The notes below the pieces were generated by a model. It was given only the letters and a program-made list of their open reading frames with translations, had not been told where the DNA came from and ran no database searches. A program made the translations under genes and the position numbers. Below are positions 34,305 to 44,011 of a stretch of DNA of 64,000 bases, in pieces. Within the stretch, counting starts at the first letter, position 1. Each line of letters begins with the position of its first letter. Source of the DNA: Candidatus Melainabacteria bacterium (lineage in GTDB: Bacteria > Cyanobacteriota > Vampirovibrionia > Obscuribacterales > Obscuribacteraceae); assembly GCA_016699165.1 (NCBI GenBank), contig CP064963.1, positions 4,836,001-4,900,000 on the forward strand. Reading direction: 5' to 3'.

Positions 34305-35393
34305 ATGCAATTGTTTCCCGAAACAGAGGAATTGATTCGATTATTTGAACGCCTAAATCCTGAACAATTTATTCTTCGACCAGAAGAAATATTGGAATTA
34401 TTGGATCTACCTCGAAATCTTTGGTTGCAAGATTTACGTCGACCCGTTACATCTTTGGTTGAACAGCTAGATTGCCATAAGGAAAAATTTCCGGCTCTGC
34501 TAGTGTTTTCACCAGCCGAACTTTTATTTAGTTGTGGCATAGCATTGACACCTGCCGATTCTACGAATCAAAAAAAGACTCAATATTTGACATATTCATA
34601 TGGACATTTTTTTCAAGGAAATACTTCAGAACTATTGCTATCGCGGGACATACTTAAATGGCTAGTCGGAGAAAGACAAAAGATGGCAGAGCACCTTTCC
34701 GTTGGAGTAGCGTGGTTCTTTATGGCCAGGCATTTGAGAATGCTTCACATTTGTGATTTCAATTCTGCCGTTAACCAAAATTTCGTTAACAAGGTGGGCA
34801 AGAAAAAAAGACCAGACTATTGTGGACTTAGGAATCGAAGACTAGATTTTTTGGAAGTAAAAGGAGGTATTAACAAAAGACAGGATCTACCAAAAAAAAT
34901 CGAAGAAGGGAAATTGCAATTTGAAGCGGTCAAATCGCTTAAGTTGAATGCTGGAGGAAATTTTGTTATTGCGACAGATTTTGAAGTCGAAGGGGGAAGC
35001 AACTCAAATACTCTGACTCAAATCTGGGACCCTGATAATATTAACGATGAGATAGAAAACATTGACGATCTTGATGACTTCATTAGACTATCCTACGCCA
35101 AAGTTTTTAGATACGCTGGTAGTGATTTTCTGGCAAACTATCTTATTCAAAACAAACAACTGCCGCACGACTTCTATAGGTTCACGCAGCAAGTTCAAGG
35201 TCCATTTAAACCTATTGGCTTTAATCCGTTTGGAGGGTTTATCTACCTGCATGAAAGGGTTTTGCAGATACTTTGGAGACGTGAAGTTCGTGACATTGAC
35301 AAACAAATTAGAAATTACAAGTTTGAAAAAACTGATGACAACTTCATAGTGCTCCCAAATGGAGCAGCAATTTATGGAAAACGAAAAAGCTGA
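34305..35393 (+). CDS. PD-(D/E)xK-like nuclease, defence-associated
   Basis: 362 aa from ATG 34305, with an adjacent GTG at 34302 as alternative. A nuclease-like core reads RPDYCGLRNRRLDFLEVKGG: Pro-Asp at about 170-171 and Glu-x-Lys at about 184-186 after a short beta hairpin, the restriction-endonuclease pattern. The helical N-terminus (~160 residues) and C-terminus are unrecognised. It lies convergent to the BREX operon, at its 3' end, so it is probably a separate defence gene of the same island. The first-residue context (GAGG immediately upstream) is tight. Confidence 0.6.
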   Translation: MQLFPETEELIRLFERLNPEQFILRPEEILELLDLPRNLWLQDLRRPVTSLVEQLDCHKEKFPALLVFSPAELLFSCGIALTPADSTNQKKTQYLTYSYGHFFQGNTSELLLSRDILKWLVGERQKMAEHLSVGVAWFFMARHLRMLHICDFNSAVNQNFVNKVGKKKRPDYCGLRNRRLDFLEVKGGINKRQDLPKKIEEGKLQFEAVKSLKLNAGGNFVIATDFEVEGGSNSNTLTQIWDPDNINDEIENIDDLDDFIRLSYAKVFRYAGSDFLANYLIQNKQLPHDFYRFTQQVQGPFKPIGFNPFGGFIYLHERVLQILWRREVRDIDKQIRNYKFEKTDDNFIVLPNGAAIYGKRKS

Positions 35394-35682
35394 TTTTTTG
35401 ATATGCCACTAGCATACTAGCCCCATCGGTGGTGGCAAGCGAATAAGTACCACCTGAAGTACAACCGATGCTTTTAAATAAATCGCCGTGTCGTTCCAAT
35501 AGTCAACTCATCGATAGATACAGGCGCCTTGTCGTGTTCTGAGCAGTACAAAATAATTTCATGCGCGATCAGTCGTCTACGCTGCGCAACTCGGACCTCG
35601 AAAAAATCTTGATATTCTGTTTACGCAAAAGTTGTCTTCTAAGGCTTTGGCAACCTTAGAAATGTATGGAGCGAAACCTATT
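35394..35682. other. Gap after BREX with a possible small gene remnant
   Basis: On the minus strand a frame ending at TAA 35474-35476 reads QRRRLIAHEIILYC, then SEHDKAPVSIDELT, with no clear start because an in-frame TAA lies about 70 bases further 5'. It could be the remnant of a small gene once downstream of brxL. Nothing else is recognised. Confidence 0.3.
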
Positions 35683-37914
35683 TTACTTCGCATTCCAATC
35701 GATTGAGCCATTATGATATAGAGGCTCACGCGTTGGTTTGGCCTTCTCTTTCGGCTTTGTCTCCACCGCACCGACCGCAGCCGATTTTGTGATTTCAGTG
35801 CGGATGTACGTTATTTCGAAAGCCTTACATTGCCTGTACTTTTGCATTCTTGCAGCAAGCGAAAACGTATTGTTCATTTCGACATGCTGAAAAACATCAA
35901 GACCTCGGTCGAGAAGAATCTTCCAGCCGTTATCGGTGACGATGTGTCTGGCGTGTATAGTGTAGTCGAATTTCCATGAGAACTGGACGCCAACAGCGTT
36001 CGCTGCATCTCTGATGCGTTCGAGATACTCAAGTTGCTGTAGTCGTTTCACTTCTTCTTCGCCAGTGATCAACTCGACTTCAACTTCGTCTTCATCTGGT
36101 TTGAGCTTTGCAATTACCTCGATAAAATCCATCAAGTTTCTTGCTTGATGCAAGAGCCTTATGTAGGGATCAGTGATGACAATCTTGGTGGCGCCCTTCA
36201 GGTACGGCGCGAAGAGAGAATCAAATGAGATGCCTTTCTGATTTTCCTGCACGGTGAGCTGGCCCTCCTTGAGGGACAGCTCATCAGCAACCACACGTTT
36301 CGCGGCACCACCATTAGTTTTAATCGGCGCCTGGCCGGTTGCGGCGTGATGTTCTTCTAAGCTTGCCTCGGCGGCGATGGACGGAGCAGGACTCGCGACG
36401 GATTTAGTCGGCGAAGCCGATACAGAGACGTCTTCTGTTTGGCTCTTGGTACCATAAAGAAGCGGGTATTCATCTTCCTCCAGCGTGTGCGGAAGCACCT
36501 CTTGATTCGTTTTGGTTTTGTATGAAAAGCGAACCTTTGAGAATGTCTTATCGATTCTCATCAGCTGATCTTTCACGCGCTTTCTGCCTTCAATGGCGAA
36601 GCGCAATAGTTCTTCCATTTCTTCAGGCGACGCCTTGCCTTCAGGATAAAGGATCTTCATGAGTCCAGAGAATGTTTTGTTGATACCATCCCTGTCTCTG
36701 GTGGACATGTCTGTGCTGAGAGTGAAATGTTCGGTGTAAGCGTTGGAGAAGTCGTGGTTTCGGAGGGTTCGAAGGATCTCTGCCAAATAATCGACAACAA
36801 AGCCAAACCCTTCGGAGAACATTTCTCCACGAATAATATCAACTTCCCAGCCTGGCACATAGAAATGCAACCGGTCGATGAATGCCGGGTCGTAGTAGTT
36901 TTCCGGCAATTCATCAAAAAGATCCGAGTGTTTGAGCATGTAAGGAAGATTGTGTTGGGTATTGCCCACGAACACCATGGAAGCGTCTGCTCCAAGCGTT
37001 TCTACACCACGGGAGAAGGACTTGTTTGCCATGTAATTCTTCATGATATCTACGAGCGCCCGGTCAATCCGCTTAGACTTTCCAGCGAACTCATCAAAAG
37101 CAACGACGTCCCAGTAGCCTACCAAGCCAATCTTGCCACTCGAGTTGTTAACAAACAGTTTGGGCACCGAGACTTCACCTCCAGAAATCAAAATTCCATG
37201 CGGTGAAAAGTCCGAGAAAATATGCGACTTCCCTGTCCCTTTTGGACCGAGTTCGATCAAGTTATAGTTTCGTTCGCAATAAGGAATCAAACGAGCGAGC
37301 TGCAAGAGCTTGCTGCGACGCCCGAAAAGATCCGGATTTAAGCCGATGCTCTGGATTAACAGATCGATCCATTCATCTGTCGTAAATGCCTTTCTTTTTT
37401 CGATGTAGGAATCAAAATCGAAGCTGCTAAGCTGGATTGGTTTGAGATTGTTTAGTATCCAAGGACTAGACGTTTTGTCCTCGGTGAACATGTATTCCAT
37501 GTCCGCAAGACACCAGACGCCACCGACAAAAAGCTTGGGATTCTTTTTGACGGTATCGGAATCGACTATAACTTTCTTGAGCCCGAGATTTGAAAACTCG
37601 GCTTCATAGGCATCAGACTTGTCGTTCAGCGTCACGCCTATCTTGTCGATGACTTTATGGCGACCTTTCTCTTTGATCGTAGACTTGATCAATCCAGATT
37701 CGTTACGATGAACGTAGTGCTTGCGCAATACTTCTTTCACCGTCTCAATACCAGAAATGATTGATGGTTCGTCGGAAGTTGCACAATACTGACCGAGCAG
37801 GTATTCGAGCACATAGGTAGGGACAATGGCGTTACCTTTAACGATTTTGACCAGGTCTTTGCGAACGACCAGCCCAGCAAAATGTTCATTGATTTTGTCG
37901 TCGCGCGGATTCAT
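35683..37914 (-). CDS. brxL: BrxL-like AAA+ protein with MITD1-type C-terminal domain
   Basis: 743 aa, last gene of the BREX operon. Residues ~1-480 are the BrxL/Lon-related region with Walker A LGPKGTGKSH at 222-231 and Walker B VVAFDEFAGK near 275. Instead of the expected Lon-type Ser-Lys protease domain, residues ~560-725 match the phospholipase-D-like C-terminal domain of human MITD1 (MIT_C): FAPYLKGATKIVITDPYIR, and IHARHIVTDNGWKILLDRG. The intervening segment is a low-complexity Ala/Ser/Glu linker. BrxL forms DNA-binding AAA+ rings needed for phage exclusion. AGGAG lies eight bases before ATG. Confidence 0.85.
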   Translation of the reverse strand: MNPRDDKINEHFAGLVVRKDLVKIVKGNAIVPTYVLEYLLGQYCATSDEPSIISGIETVKEVLRKHYVHRNESGLIKSTIKEKGRHKVIDKIGVTLNDKSDAYEAEFSNLGLKKVIVDSDTVKKNPKLFVGGVWCLADMEYMFTEDKTSSPWILNNLKPIQLSSFDFDSYIEKRKAFTTDEWIDLLIQSIGLNPDLFGRRSKLLQLARLIPYCERNYNLIELGPKGTGKSHIFSDFSPHGILISGGEVSVPKLFVNNSSGKIGLVGYWDVVAFDEFAGKSKRIDRALVDIMKNYMANKSFSRGVETLGADASMVFVGNTQHNLPYMLKHSDLFDELPENYYDPAFIDRLHFYVPGWEVDIIRGEMFSEGFGFVVDYLAEILRTLRNHDFSNAYTEHFTLSTDMSTRDRDGINKTFSGLMKILYPEGKASPEEMEELLRFAIEGRKRVKDQLMRIDKTFSKVRFSYKTKTNQEVLPHTLEEDEYPLLYGTKSQTEDVSVSASPTKSVASPAPSIAAEASLEEHHAATGQAPIKTNGGAAKRVVADELSLKEGQLTVQENQKGISFDSLFAPYLKGATKIVITDPYIRLLHQARNLMDFIEVIAKLKPDEDEVEVELITGEEEVKRLQQLEYLERIRDAANAVGVQFSWKFDYTIHARHIVTDNGWKILLDRGLDVFQHVEMNNTFSLAARMQKYRQCKAFEITYIRTEITKSAAVGAVETKPKEKAKPTREPLYHNGSIDWNAK

Positions 37915-37953
37915 GGATTGTTCTCCTGTGTGTCTTGCTTTCGAATCGGTTTC

Positions 37954-40470
37954 CTAAAAGTCGAAGTCGCTAGTGAATGATCTGCGAACGACGTATTTGA
38001 CCGACTTGTATTCACGGTAGTGCGAAGTGTCCATCACAAGCTCTTCTAGGCGCAGACTTACTTCTTTTCCGTTAGCCTCATCGGCCTGCTTTGTAAGAAC
38101 AAAGCGGATCTGTAGTTCGCGTTCTCGCGGGTTTTCCGATGTGAGGTCGAAGGTGAGTTCGTGCCTGTCGGAGATGAGCTCATTTGTGTCGGTGTAGATT
38201 CCAGCCCTCAGCTTCCGTGGCTGAACCTTCTCACTCACTGGCTCCGCTTGGTAGAAGGCAACCGAGAGTTGGCTTGACGTGATAATTGAGGACGAGCTTT
38301 TGAGTATTTCCACTTCTACGCTAGAGATGTCACTTTGCCGTTTCTTGTTGATCTGAATGACAGGAATGACTACTTCCTGAAGCGTAGCGCCTCCATGAAC
38401 AAAGCGAGTGCACGACCCTCTCAGGCGCAGCCTGTTGATAGATTTTGGGATCAGGACCTCTATCTGTCCTTCGAGACCAAGAGCAGCGGCAGAGAACTTC
38501 TTGAGCGACGGATTTTCTTGCAGTCCTAATCCCAGAATGAAGCGGCGGTCGCGAAATAAGATTTTGTCGCCGCTGGGCTCGGCAGCTAAGAAATCGCTTT
38601 CGTCAATGGCGCGATGCTGATAGATGAAGCCGTGATCGGAAGTGATGATAACGTTGTTGGCATTCGCATTAGTAAGTTTCTTGATGGCTTTGATGAGATC
38701 ATCGAAGGAATCTTCGACCGCCTCAAACGCTCGCTCTTCCGATGGCAACTTGTGTCCAGTTGAGTCGATACGATTGTGGTAGACATAAACAACATCGTGA
38801 CCTTTGATAAGTGAACGGCATTCGTCCCTATTGAGGTTCATCAAATCCTCAACGCGAATGGCCTTCGCTCGTTGGGTAGTGGCGGCCGAGAGAATAGTTG
38901 TTCGGTTGTCTGTGCCCTGAGAATTTTGTCCGTCAACCTTTGTGGTTCCTGTATCATCTTCAGCTATCATCAAGCTGCGATTTGGTAAGAGCGCAGCCAT
39001 ACCCAGTTGTGTATAGCTAGGAAGCATAGAAAGCGCTGGCTGGATTGTTGCCTCAAACCTATCCTCCTGCCTCATAAGCGTTACTAGCTCTTCTCCCGCT
39101 TCATACCTGAGAGCATCCGAGACGATGACAAACACCTTGTTGCCCTTGTCTAAAATAGGGCGAACCCATGTTTGGAAGAAGTGGCGTTGGAGCGTAACTC
39201 CAGGTATCTCCCATTTTTGACAATTATTCACTAGTGATTGCCAGCTTTCGTTGACCTTGGTCAAGAACGTGTTGGAATAAAGGTTTTCGATCATTTCCAC
39301 TAATTTCTGCAGAAGCGACGTCTGCGCAGATCTGCGGGCATGACAAATGAACTTGCGATAGAGTTGATCGAATTTGAACCAGGATTCTGAATATGCCAGA
39401 ATACTTTCCTGCATAGATGGAGCGGACAGTTTCGAAAGATCCAAGAGGTTGATGAACTGCGCGCCATAGTCCACCGCTTGATAGAGATCCTGAAACTCTT
39501 TGTACCAGTGAGTCTGACGTCGGCGGCGCACATAAATAGCGCAGTCTCCAGGTGAAATGGTTCGCTCAGTTACGCTTCTAACCAAGTCAAACAAGATTTT
39601 TTGGTCTATCAATTCGAAGTAATCGAGTTCCACGAGTCGCCTGAAATCGTGTCGGTCTAGGTCTTGCTCAATACGCAGAGCATCGGCGCACTCGTCGGAC
39701 AACAACTCGAATGCGGCTTCGTGCTGGCGACTATCTTTCCAGCGCCTCAAAAAGACGAGGGCATCGGTTGAAAGTTTGACTTCACCTTCGGTGCCCATTG
39801 CATAGCAAGACTGGAATAGTTGAACAACGAAATCTCTCATACCAGGGCGCTCAGAGTCGTATCCGTAATGGCGGCGCAGCTGGTCCCAGAGGAACTCAGC
39901 AAGACCGCAGCGCTCTATGAGCCTAATTTTTTCATCGCGCCGCTCTGCCAACTCTGCCAAAAGAGATTCAATGATTTCATCGATACGATGTTCTGAACCA
40001 GCGCAAACAGCAAGGATTTTGAGCCTCACTTTGCCAGGTGTATCGTCGGGTTTGATCAGTGACTGAAGTTGTTCGCGCCTCTTAGCAGCATTGAAGAACT
40101 CTACATGTGGTTGTATAACTTCAGCGAATTCCATACCGAGTCCTAATTCGGCCAGCCAGATTGCAACTTGATCTGTACGGAATTCACCGTTTGCCAAAAA
40201 AACATCCAGCAGCCAGTTGTCTATGTCTTGGGGTTGCTGGCCTTCTTGGTAAAGGAGGAACTTCTGTGTTGGTTCCTCCCTTAAGACTCGAAACTTGACT
40301 GCAAACTCATTGTTCTTCAGTTCGAGCTTTTGGATATCGGCAAGTTCAACCGCATCGAATTCCTTTCTGAGTTCCTGCTTTTTGTCATACCAGAACACTA
40401 CGCGGTGGCGTTCGAAGACTTTCAGCAGTCCTTGTCTTATTCGTTCGGTGCTCACTTCAGTCTTCCTCAC
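37954..40470 (-). CDS. pglZ: BREX alkaline-phosphatase-superfamily protein PglZ
   Basis: 838 aa. The C-terminal half carries alkaline-phosphatase-like metal motifs: VFVIVSDALRYEAGEEL and NNVIITSDHGFIYQHRA, with HDVVYVYHNRIDSTGH between them. The N-terminal half is helical (FERHRVVFWYDKKQELR), as in type-1 BREX PglZ. PglZ is a core BREX component required for both host methylation and phage restriction, though its catalytic substrate is uncertain. It overlaps pglX by 14 bases and is followed 39 bases later by brxL. Confidence 0.95.
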   Translation of the reverse strand: MRKTEVSTERIRQGLLKVFERHRVVFWYDKKQELRKEFDAVELADIQKLELKNNEFAVKFRVLREEPTQKFLLYQEGQQPQDIDNWLLDVFLANGEFRTDQVAIWLAELGLGMEFAEVIQPHVEFFNAAKRREQLQSLIKPDDTPGKVRLKILAVCAGSEHRIDEIIESLLAELAERRDEKIRLIERCGLAEFLWDQLRRHYGYDSERPGMRDFVVQLFQSCYAMGTEGEVKLSTDALVFLRRWKDSRQHEAAFELLSDECADALRIEQDLDRHDFRRLVELDYFELIDQKILFDLVRSVTERTISPGDCAIYVRRRRQTHWYKEFQDLYQAVDYGAQFINLLDLSKLSAPSMQESILAYSESWFKFDQLYRKFICHARRSAQTSLLQKLVEMIENLYSNTFLTKVNESWQSLVNNCQKWEIPGVTLQRHFFQTWVRPILDKGNKVFVIVSDALRYEAGEELVTLMRQEDRFEATIQPALSMLPSYTQLGMAALLPNRSLMIAEDDTGTTKVDGQNSQGTDNRTTILSAATTQRAKAIRVEDLMNLNRDECRSLIKGHDVVYVYHNRIDSTGHKLPSEERAFEAVEDSFDDLIKAIKKLTNANANNVIITSDHGFIYQHRAIDESDFLAAEPSGDKILFRDRRFILGLGLQENPSLKKFSAAALGLEGQIEVLIPKSINRLRLRGSCTRFVHGGATLQEVVIPVIQINKKRQSDISSVEVEILKSSSSIITSSQLSVAFYQAEPVSEKVQPRKLRAGIYTDTNELISDRHELTFDLTSENPRERELQIRFVLTKQADEANGKEVSLRLEELVMDTSHYREYKSVKYVVRRSFTSDFDF

Positions 40471-43400
40471 TAGCCATTCCAGGAATGGCTCTCAGGGCTC
40501 GTCCGAGCTTGGCATAATTGACTTTTACCCCATCATCAAGGTTGATTTCGACTTTCTGTGTGGCTAGCGGGTATAGCACTTCATGTTCGTAAGTGTCTAA
40601 TTCATCAATTCCTTTCTTCAGGGTTTCTATTTCCTTCAGCGCCCTAGTCTTCTCTACCGCATCGACATCTGCACGAACGGTCACAGTTTCCAAATGGCTT
40701 TTTCGTGCGGATAACTTACTTCGAAATTCGCGGAGATAATCGTTGAGTACCACGCTGACCGTGTCCGAACGATAGCGATGCATATATATCAAAGCGTTAA
40801 ATGTACCTTTAGGACTGGAGAAAAGCCAATAGATCGGTCGCTTCTTGTAGCGCTTCACATGGTCACTGTAGAAGTCCTTAAGGAAATATTTGCGGATATC
40901 TTTCCCAAGTGCGTTCTCTAGAAACTCAAGATTATGCTGATAGTGCATGTCACCGAATACGGTGCGCAGGAACTTTCTAAAACGCTCGGCTACATCATCA
41001 ATGAACCAGTCTCCATCAAGTATCGGTATGACATTGTCATCGTCAATCGAGAAGCTGGGGTCAGGGATCTGTTCTAGATACTCCTTTTTTGTTGCGCCCT
41101 GATTCGCGAGAATTAGACCGGGTTTGTCGATCGAGTATCGACCGAACATGCAGCCGACAGCGTAAGAAATGAATTCCTTAGCTGTATCCAAAAGCATCAT
41201 TGACTCCAACTCTGGTTCAGTCTTGAGTTCTCCATAACGGTACTGCGGGTTTCGATTGAGGCTGATTTCAGATAAAGGCACAGACCCAGATAAGTCGCCT
41301 TGCAATGCGTAGGACTCAATGAATAACTCATTGTTTTCTTCTTCAAGAGTTTGCAATTCCAATGACATTCGGCGCCACAAACTCCTCACTTCGGTAAATC
41401 TCTCTGAGAGAAGAAGGTCTTTTTCAAACGGCGCTTTGAGCAGTGGAAAGCTGCTGAAATCCCACGAAATCTCGAAAGAGTTCCAATCATTCTTTGCAAT
41501 TTCGATCGCGCGTTCAGAAATCGAGCTGGACCTAGTCTGATTCTGTGGGAATACAACCGGTACTTTCCCGACTGGTCCTTCATGAAAGTCCAGCGTTGGA
41601 CTGAAGATACCAAGGACGTATTCGACAACACGCGAATTCGCAAGGCCCAGGAGAGCTTTCATATCACTGCTCTTATGTGGAAAACACATGGAGCCTTTGG
41701 TTTCGAATATAAAACCGGGTGGGGTGTAGCGCATCGCGAAGGTAGAAGAAATACTCGACCAAGTGAGCCCCTCCTCAAAATATCGATTGGCATTTTTGAT
41801 AATTCGCGTTGCGGATCCGTATAGTTCACCGGCAAAGGTGAACAATTCTGCCCCATCAGATTCCCAGTTGACTACATACTCGTTATTTCCATACCAGCGG
41901 CGATAAGAGCCCCCTTTTGTGCATGGAAACCATTTCAGGTTTGAATTTTTTGCTGCCGCTCGATTAGGAAATGCGAGTCCTATCTTGTCCCAGCTCACTT
42001 CGAACCAAAGTCGAAGAAAACGGGCATTATCACTTGTTTGGAGTCCTGCACAGGTATCGGCAATGTCGGATATTCTTTGACATTGGGCAAAAATGTTTCG
42101 TAACTTATCGCTGACCCAATACGCAATAGGATTACCTGGAATCTTCTGGAAATCTTCTGTTGAAGACTCATAACACCAATCGCAGTCGGTAGGATTCGTC
42201 GCACGACGCAAAGCCTTGTCTTTCTCATCTTCTGATTTGCCGTCGAGAAGGCGAAGATATCTGCCTTTATAATCGCGACGCTTTGCATTTTCCAGGACGA
42301 ATGCCGTTGTTGACACAACTTCGCCACCAATGCTGTCGAATGCCCGCGCTCCCAAGTGGGACATAGACAAAATGGTTCCTTCTCTGAGAATTCTCTGGCG
42401 GATTTTCTCGTAGGATGAAAGGAACATCCAACTCTGCATTGTGATCATTGAGACGGTTCCGCCCGGCAAAGCGAGATCAAGATTGCGCTCGATGAACATC
42501 GCAAAAAGATCTGACTTACTATTTTCGTAGTTAAGCCTGGCGAATTCTTGCAGCTGTGCATTGAGACTACGATTGCCCATGTACGGCGGATTGGCAATGA
42601 CGACATGATATCTCGGGCTGAGGTACTTGGCGAACTGCAGGCACTTTAAGACTCTTTCGTGTACGTTATGAAGGAAAATATTTCCTCCAACACTCTTTTC
42701 GTCTAGCATTGCGCAAATCGTACCCACGTCACTTGTGGCGGGTCTAATAAGAGAACCAAAATTGTTGGATTCTCGAAATTGATGCAAAGTTTTCCTGAGA
42801 TTATCAGTGAAGAGATTTGGACCAACTGCTTGTAGATACGGGGCGAGTTGACCTTCTTCGAAATTTATATTTTCAAGAACACAAACGTTGGGCTGAACTG
42901 GCTTACTAAAGAAGCGGCGATATTTTTCCCTTGCCTTCATCACTAGAGCAAAGCCGGCTAGCTCGGCAGCTCGTTCGTCGATCTCGATTCCGAACAGATT
43001 GTTTTCCAGAATGAGTCGTGGAATCTCAGTTGTTTCATAGCCCTCTTCTTCATAGATCGCGTATAGCAGATCGAAGGCATAAACCAGCATGTGTCCCGAG
43101 CCGCACGCGGGATCGCAGATTTTTATTTCTTCCGGTTTGGTGACACGCAAGAAATCTGAACTCTCTTGCTTCGGTTTGAGGTAATAGGCCATTCGCTCAG
43201 TAAGCCGGGATTCGGGTCTATTCAGCATCCAGAGACGACCAAGCGAATTCTCTACTAGATAACGGACAATCCACCTCGGCGTAAAAAGCTGTGTTGCTGC
43301 TGGGATGTTTTCCGGACTGATCTTCTTGTTTTTCTTGAGGTCGGCAAAAACTTCATCCTTTTTTTCGGAGATATAAAACTGATACAGCCACCCGATGACC

Positions 43401-44011
43401 TCAACTTCCTTACATACTTCGAGAGTTAGGTTGCTACGCGTATCTGCAAGAATCGAACAATCAGAAAGCAAGTCTTCTGGCATCAATAGTTCTGTGTAAT
43501 CGGCTATTCTTTCGAACAAAAAAGGCATTATCGAGTTGTAATAGTTGCACACCGCAACTATCAGTAATCGGTATGCTTCTTGCTGAGGATCTTTCGACGT
43601 TATTCGTCCGTTCAGTAAATCGAAAACGCGCTGTTCTGGGATAAAAGACTTAAATGATTCGTCAATATGCGCTTGTTTTGCCTCAGCCAGGATCTCTGGT
43701 TGACTAAACCCCTCAGCAGGTGAGACTGTTCCCATTCGGGTGTACTGATTTACATCCATGAACCTCAAAGCGCAAAAGCGGTTGAACCAAACGTATGCAA
43801 CCCGTTCAATAACGGCTTCGCGAGAACTTGCTGCAATTTGACTTTTGAGTTCTTTGATAGCGGGCTCTTTCTCACGCAATTCAGCAGAGTCATGTTTGAT
43901 TACTCGATCGAGCTGGGCGGCAACTTGTTCTCGCAGCTTGCGCCGCGCATCTTGAGCGAATCGTTTTAATGCTCTTGTATCTATGCGTTTTAGCTCTTGG
44001 ACTGTATTCAT
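40457..44011 (-). CDS. pglX: BREX-1 adenine-specific DNA methyltransferase PglX
   Basis: 1184 aa. N6-adenine methyltransferase with SAM-binding motif I DPACGSGHMLVYAFDLLY (about residue 310) and catalytic motif IV VIANPPYMG (about 475). It marks the host genome at a non-palindromic site so that BREX spares it. The start MNTVQELKRIDTRALKRFAQDAR is the family's. It overlaps brxC by four bases upstream and pglZ by 14 bases downstream. The target site cannot be read from the sequence. Confidence 0.95.
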   Translation of the reverse strand: MNTVQELKRIDTRALKRFAQDARRKLREQVAAQLDRVIKHDSAELREKEPAIKELKSQIAASSREAVIERVAYVWFNRFCALRFMDVNQYTRMGTVSPAEGFSQPEILAEAKQAHIDESFKSFIPEQRVFDLLNGRITSKDPQQEAYRLLIVAVCNYYNSIMPFLFERIADYTELLMPEDLLSDCSILADTRSNLTLEVCKEVEVIGWLYQFYISEKKDEVFADLKKNKKISPENIPAATQLFTPRWIVRYLVENSLGRLWMLNRPESRLTERMAYYLKPKQESSDFLRVTKPEEIKICDPACGSGHMLVYAFDLLYAIYEEEGYETTEIPRLILENNLFGIEIDERAAELAGFALVMKAREKYRRFFSKPVQPNVCVLENINFEEGQLAPYLQAVGPNLFTDNLRKTLHQFRESNNFGSLIRPATSDVGTICAMLDEKSVGGNIFLHNVHERVLKCLQFAKYLSPRYHVVIANPPYMGNRSLNAQLQEFARLNYENSKSDLFAMFIERNLDLALPGGTVSMITMQSWMFLSSYEKIRQRILREGTILSMSHLGARAFDSIGGEVVSTTAFVLENAKRRDYKGRYLRLLDGKSEDEKDKALRRATNPTDCDWCYESSTEDFQKIPGNPIAYWVSDKLRNIFAQCQRISDIADTCAGLQTSDNARFLRLWFEVSWDKIGLAFPNRAAAKNSNLKWFPCTKGGSYRRWYGNNEYVVNWESDGAELFTFAGELYGSATRIIKNANRYFEEGLTWSSISSTFAMRYTPPGFIFETKGSMCFPHKSSDMKALLGLANSRVVEYVLGIFSPTLDFHEGPVGKVPVVFPQNQTRSSSISERAIEIAKNDWNSFEISWDFSSFPLLKAPFEKDLLLSERFTEVRSLWRRMSLELQTLEEENNELFIESYALQGDLSGSVPLSEISLNRNPQYRYGELKTEPELESMMLLDTAKEFISYAVGCMFGRYSIDKPGLILANQGATKKEYLEQIPDPSFSIDDDNVIPILDGDWFIDDVAERFRKFLRTVFGDMHYQHNLEFLENALGKDIRKYFLKDFYSDHVKRYKKRPIYWLFSSPKGTFNALIYMHRYRSDTVSVVLNDYLREFRSKLSARKSHLETVTVRADVDAVEKTRALKEIETLKKGIDELDTYEHEVLYPLATQKVEINLDDGVKVNYAKLGRALRAIPGMASEED

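Noticed and set aside
35577..35771. 64-aa minus-strand ORF overlapping the end of brxL
   Set aside because: It is in a different frame from BrxL, whose C-terminus is clearly coding to 35683.
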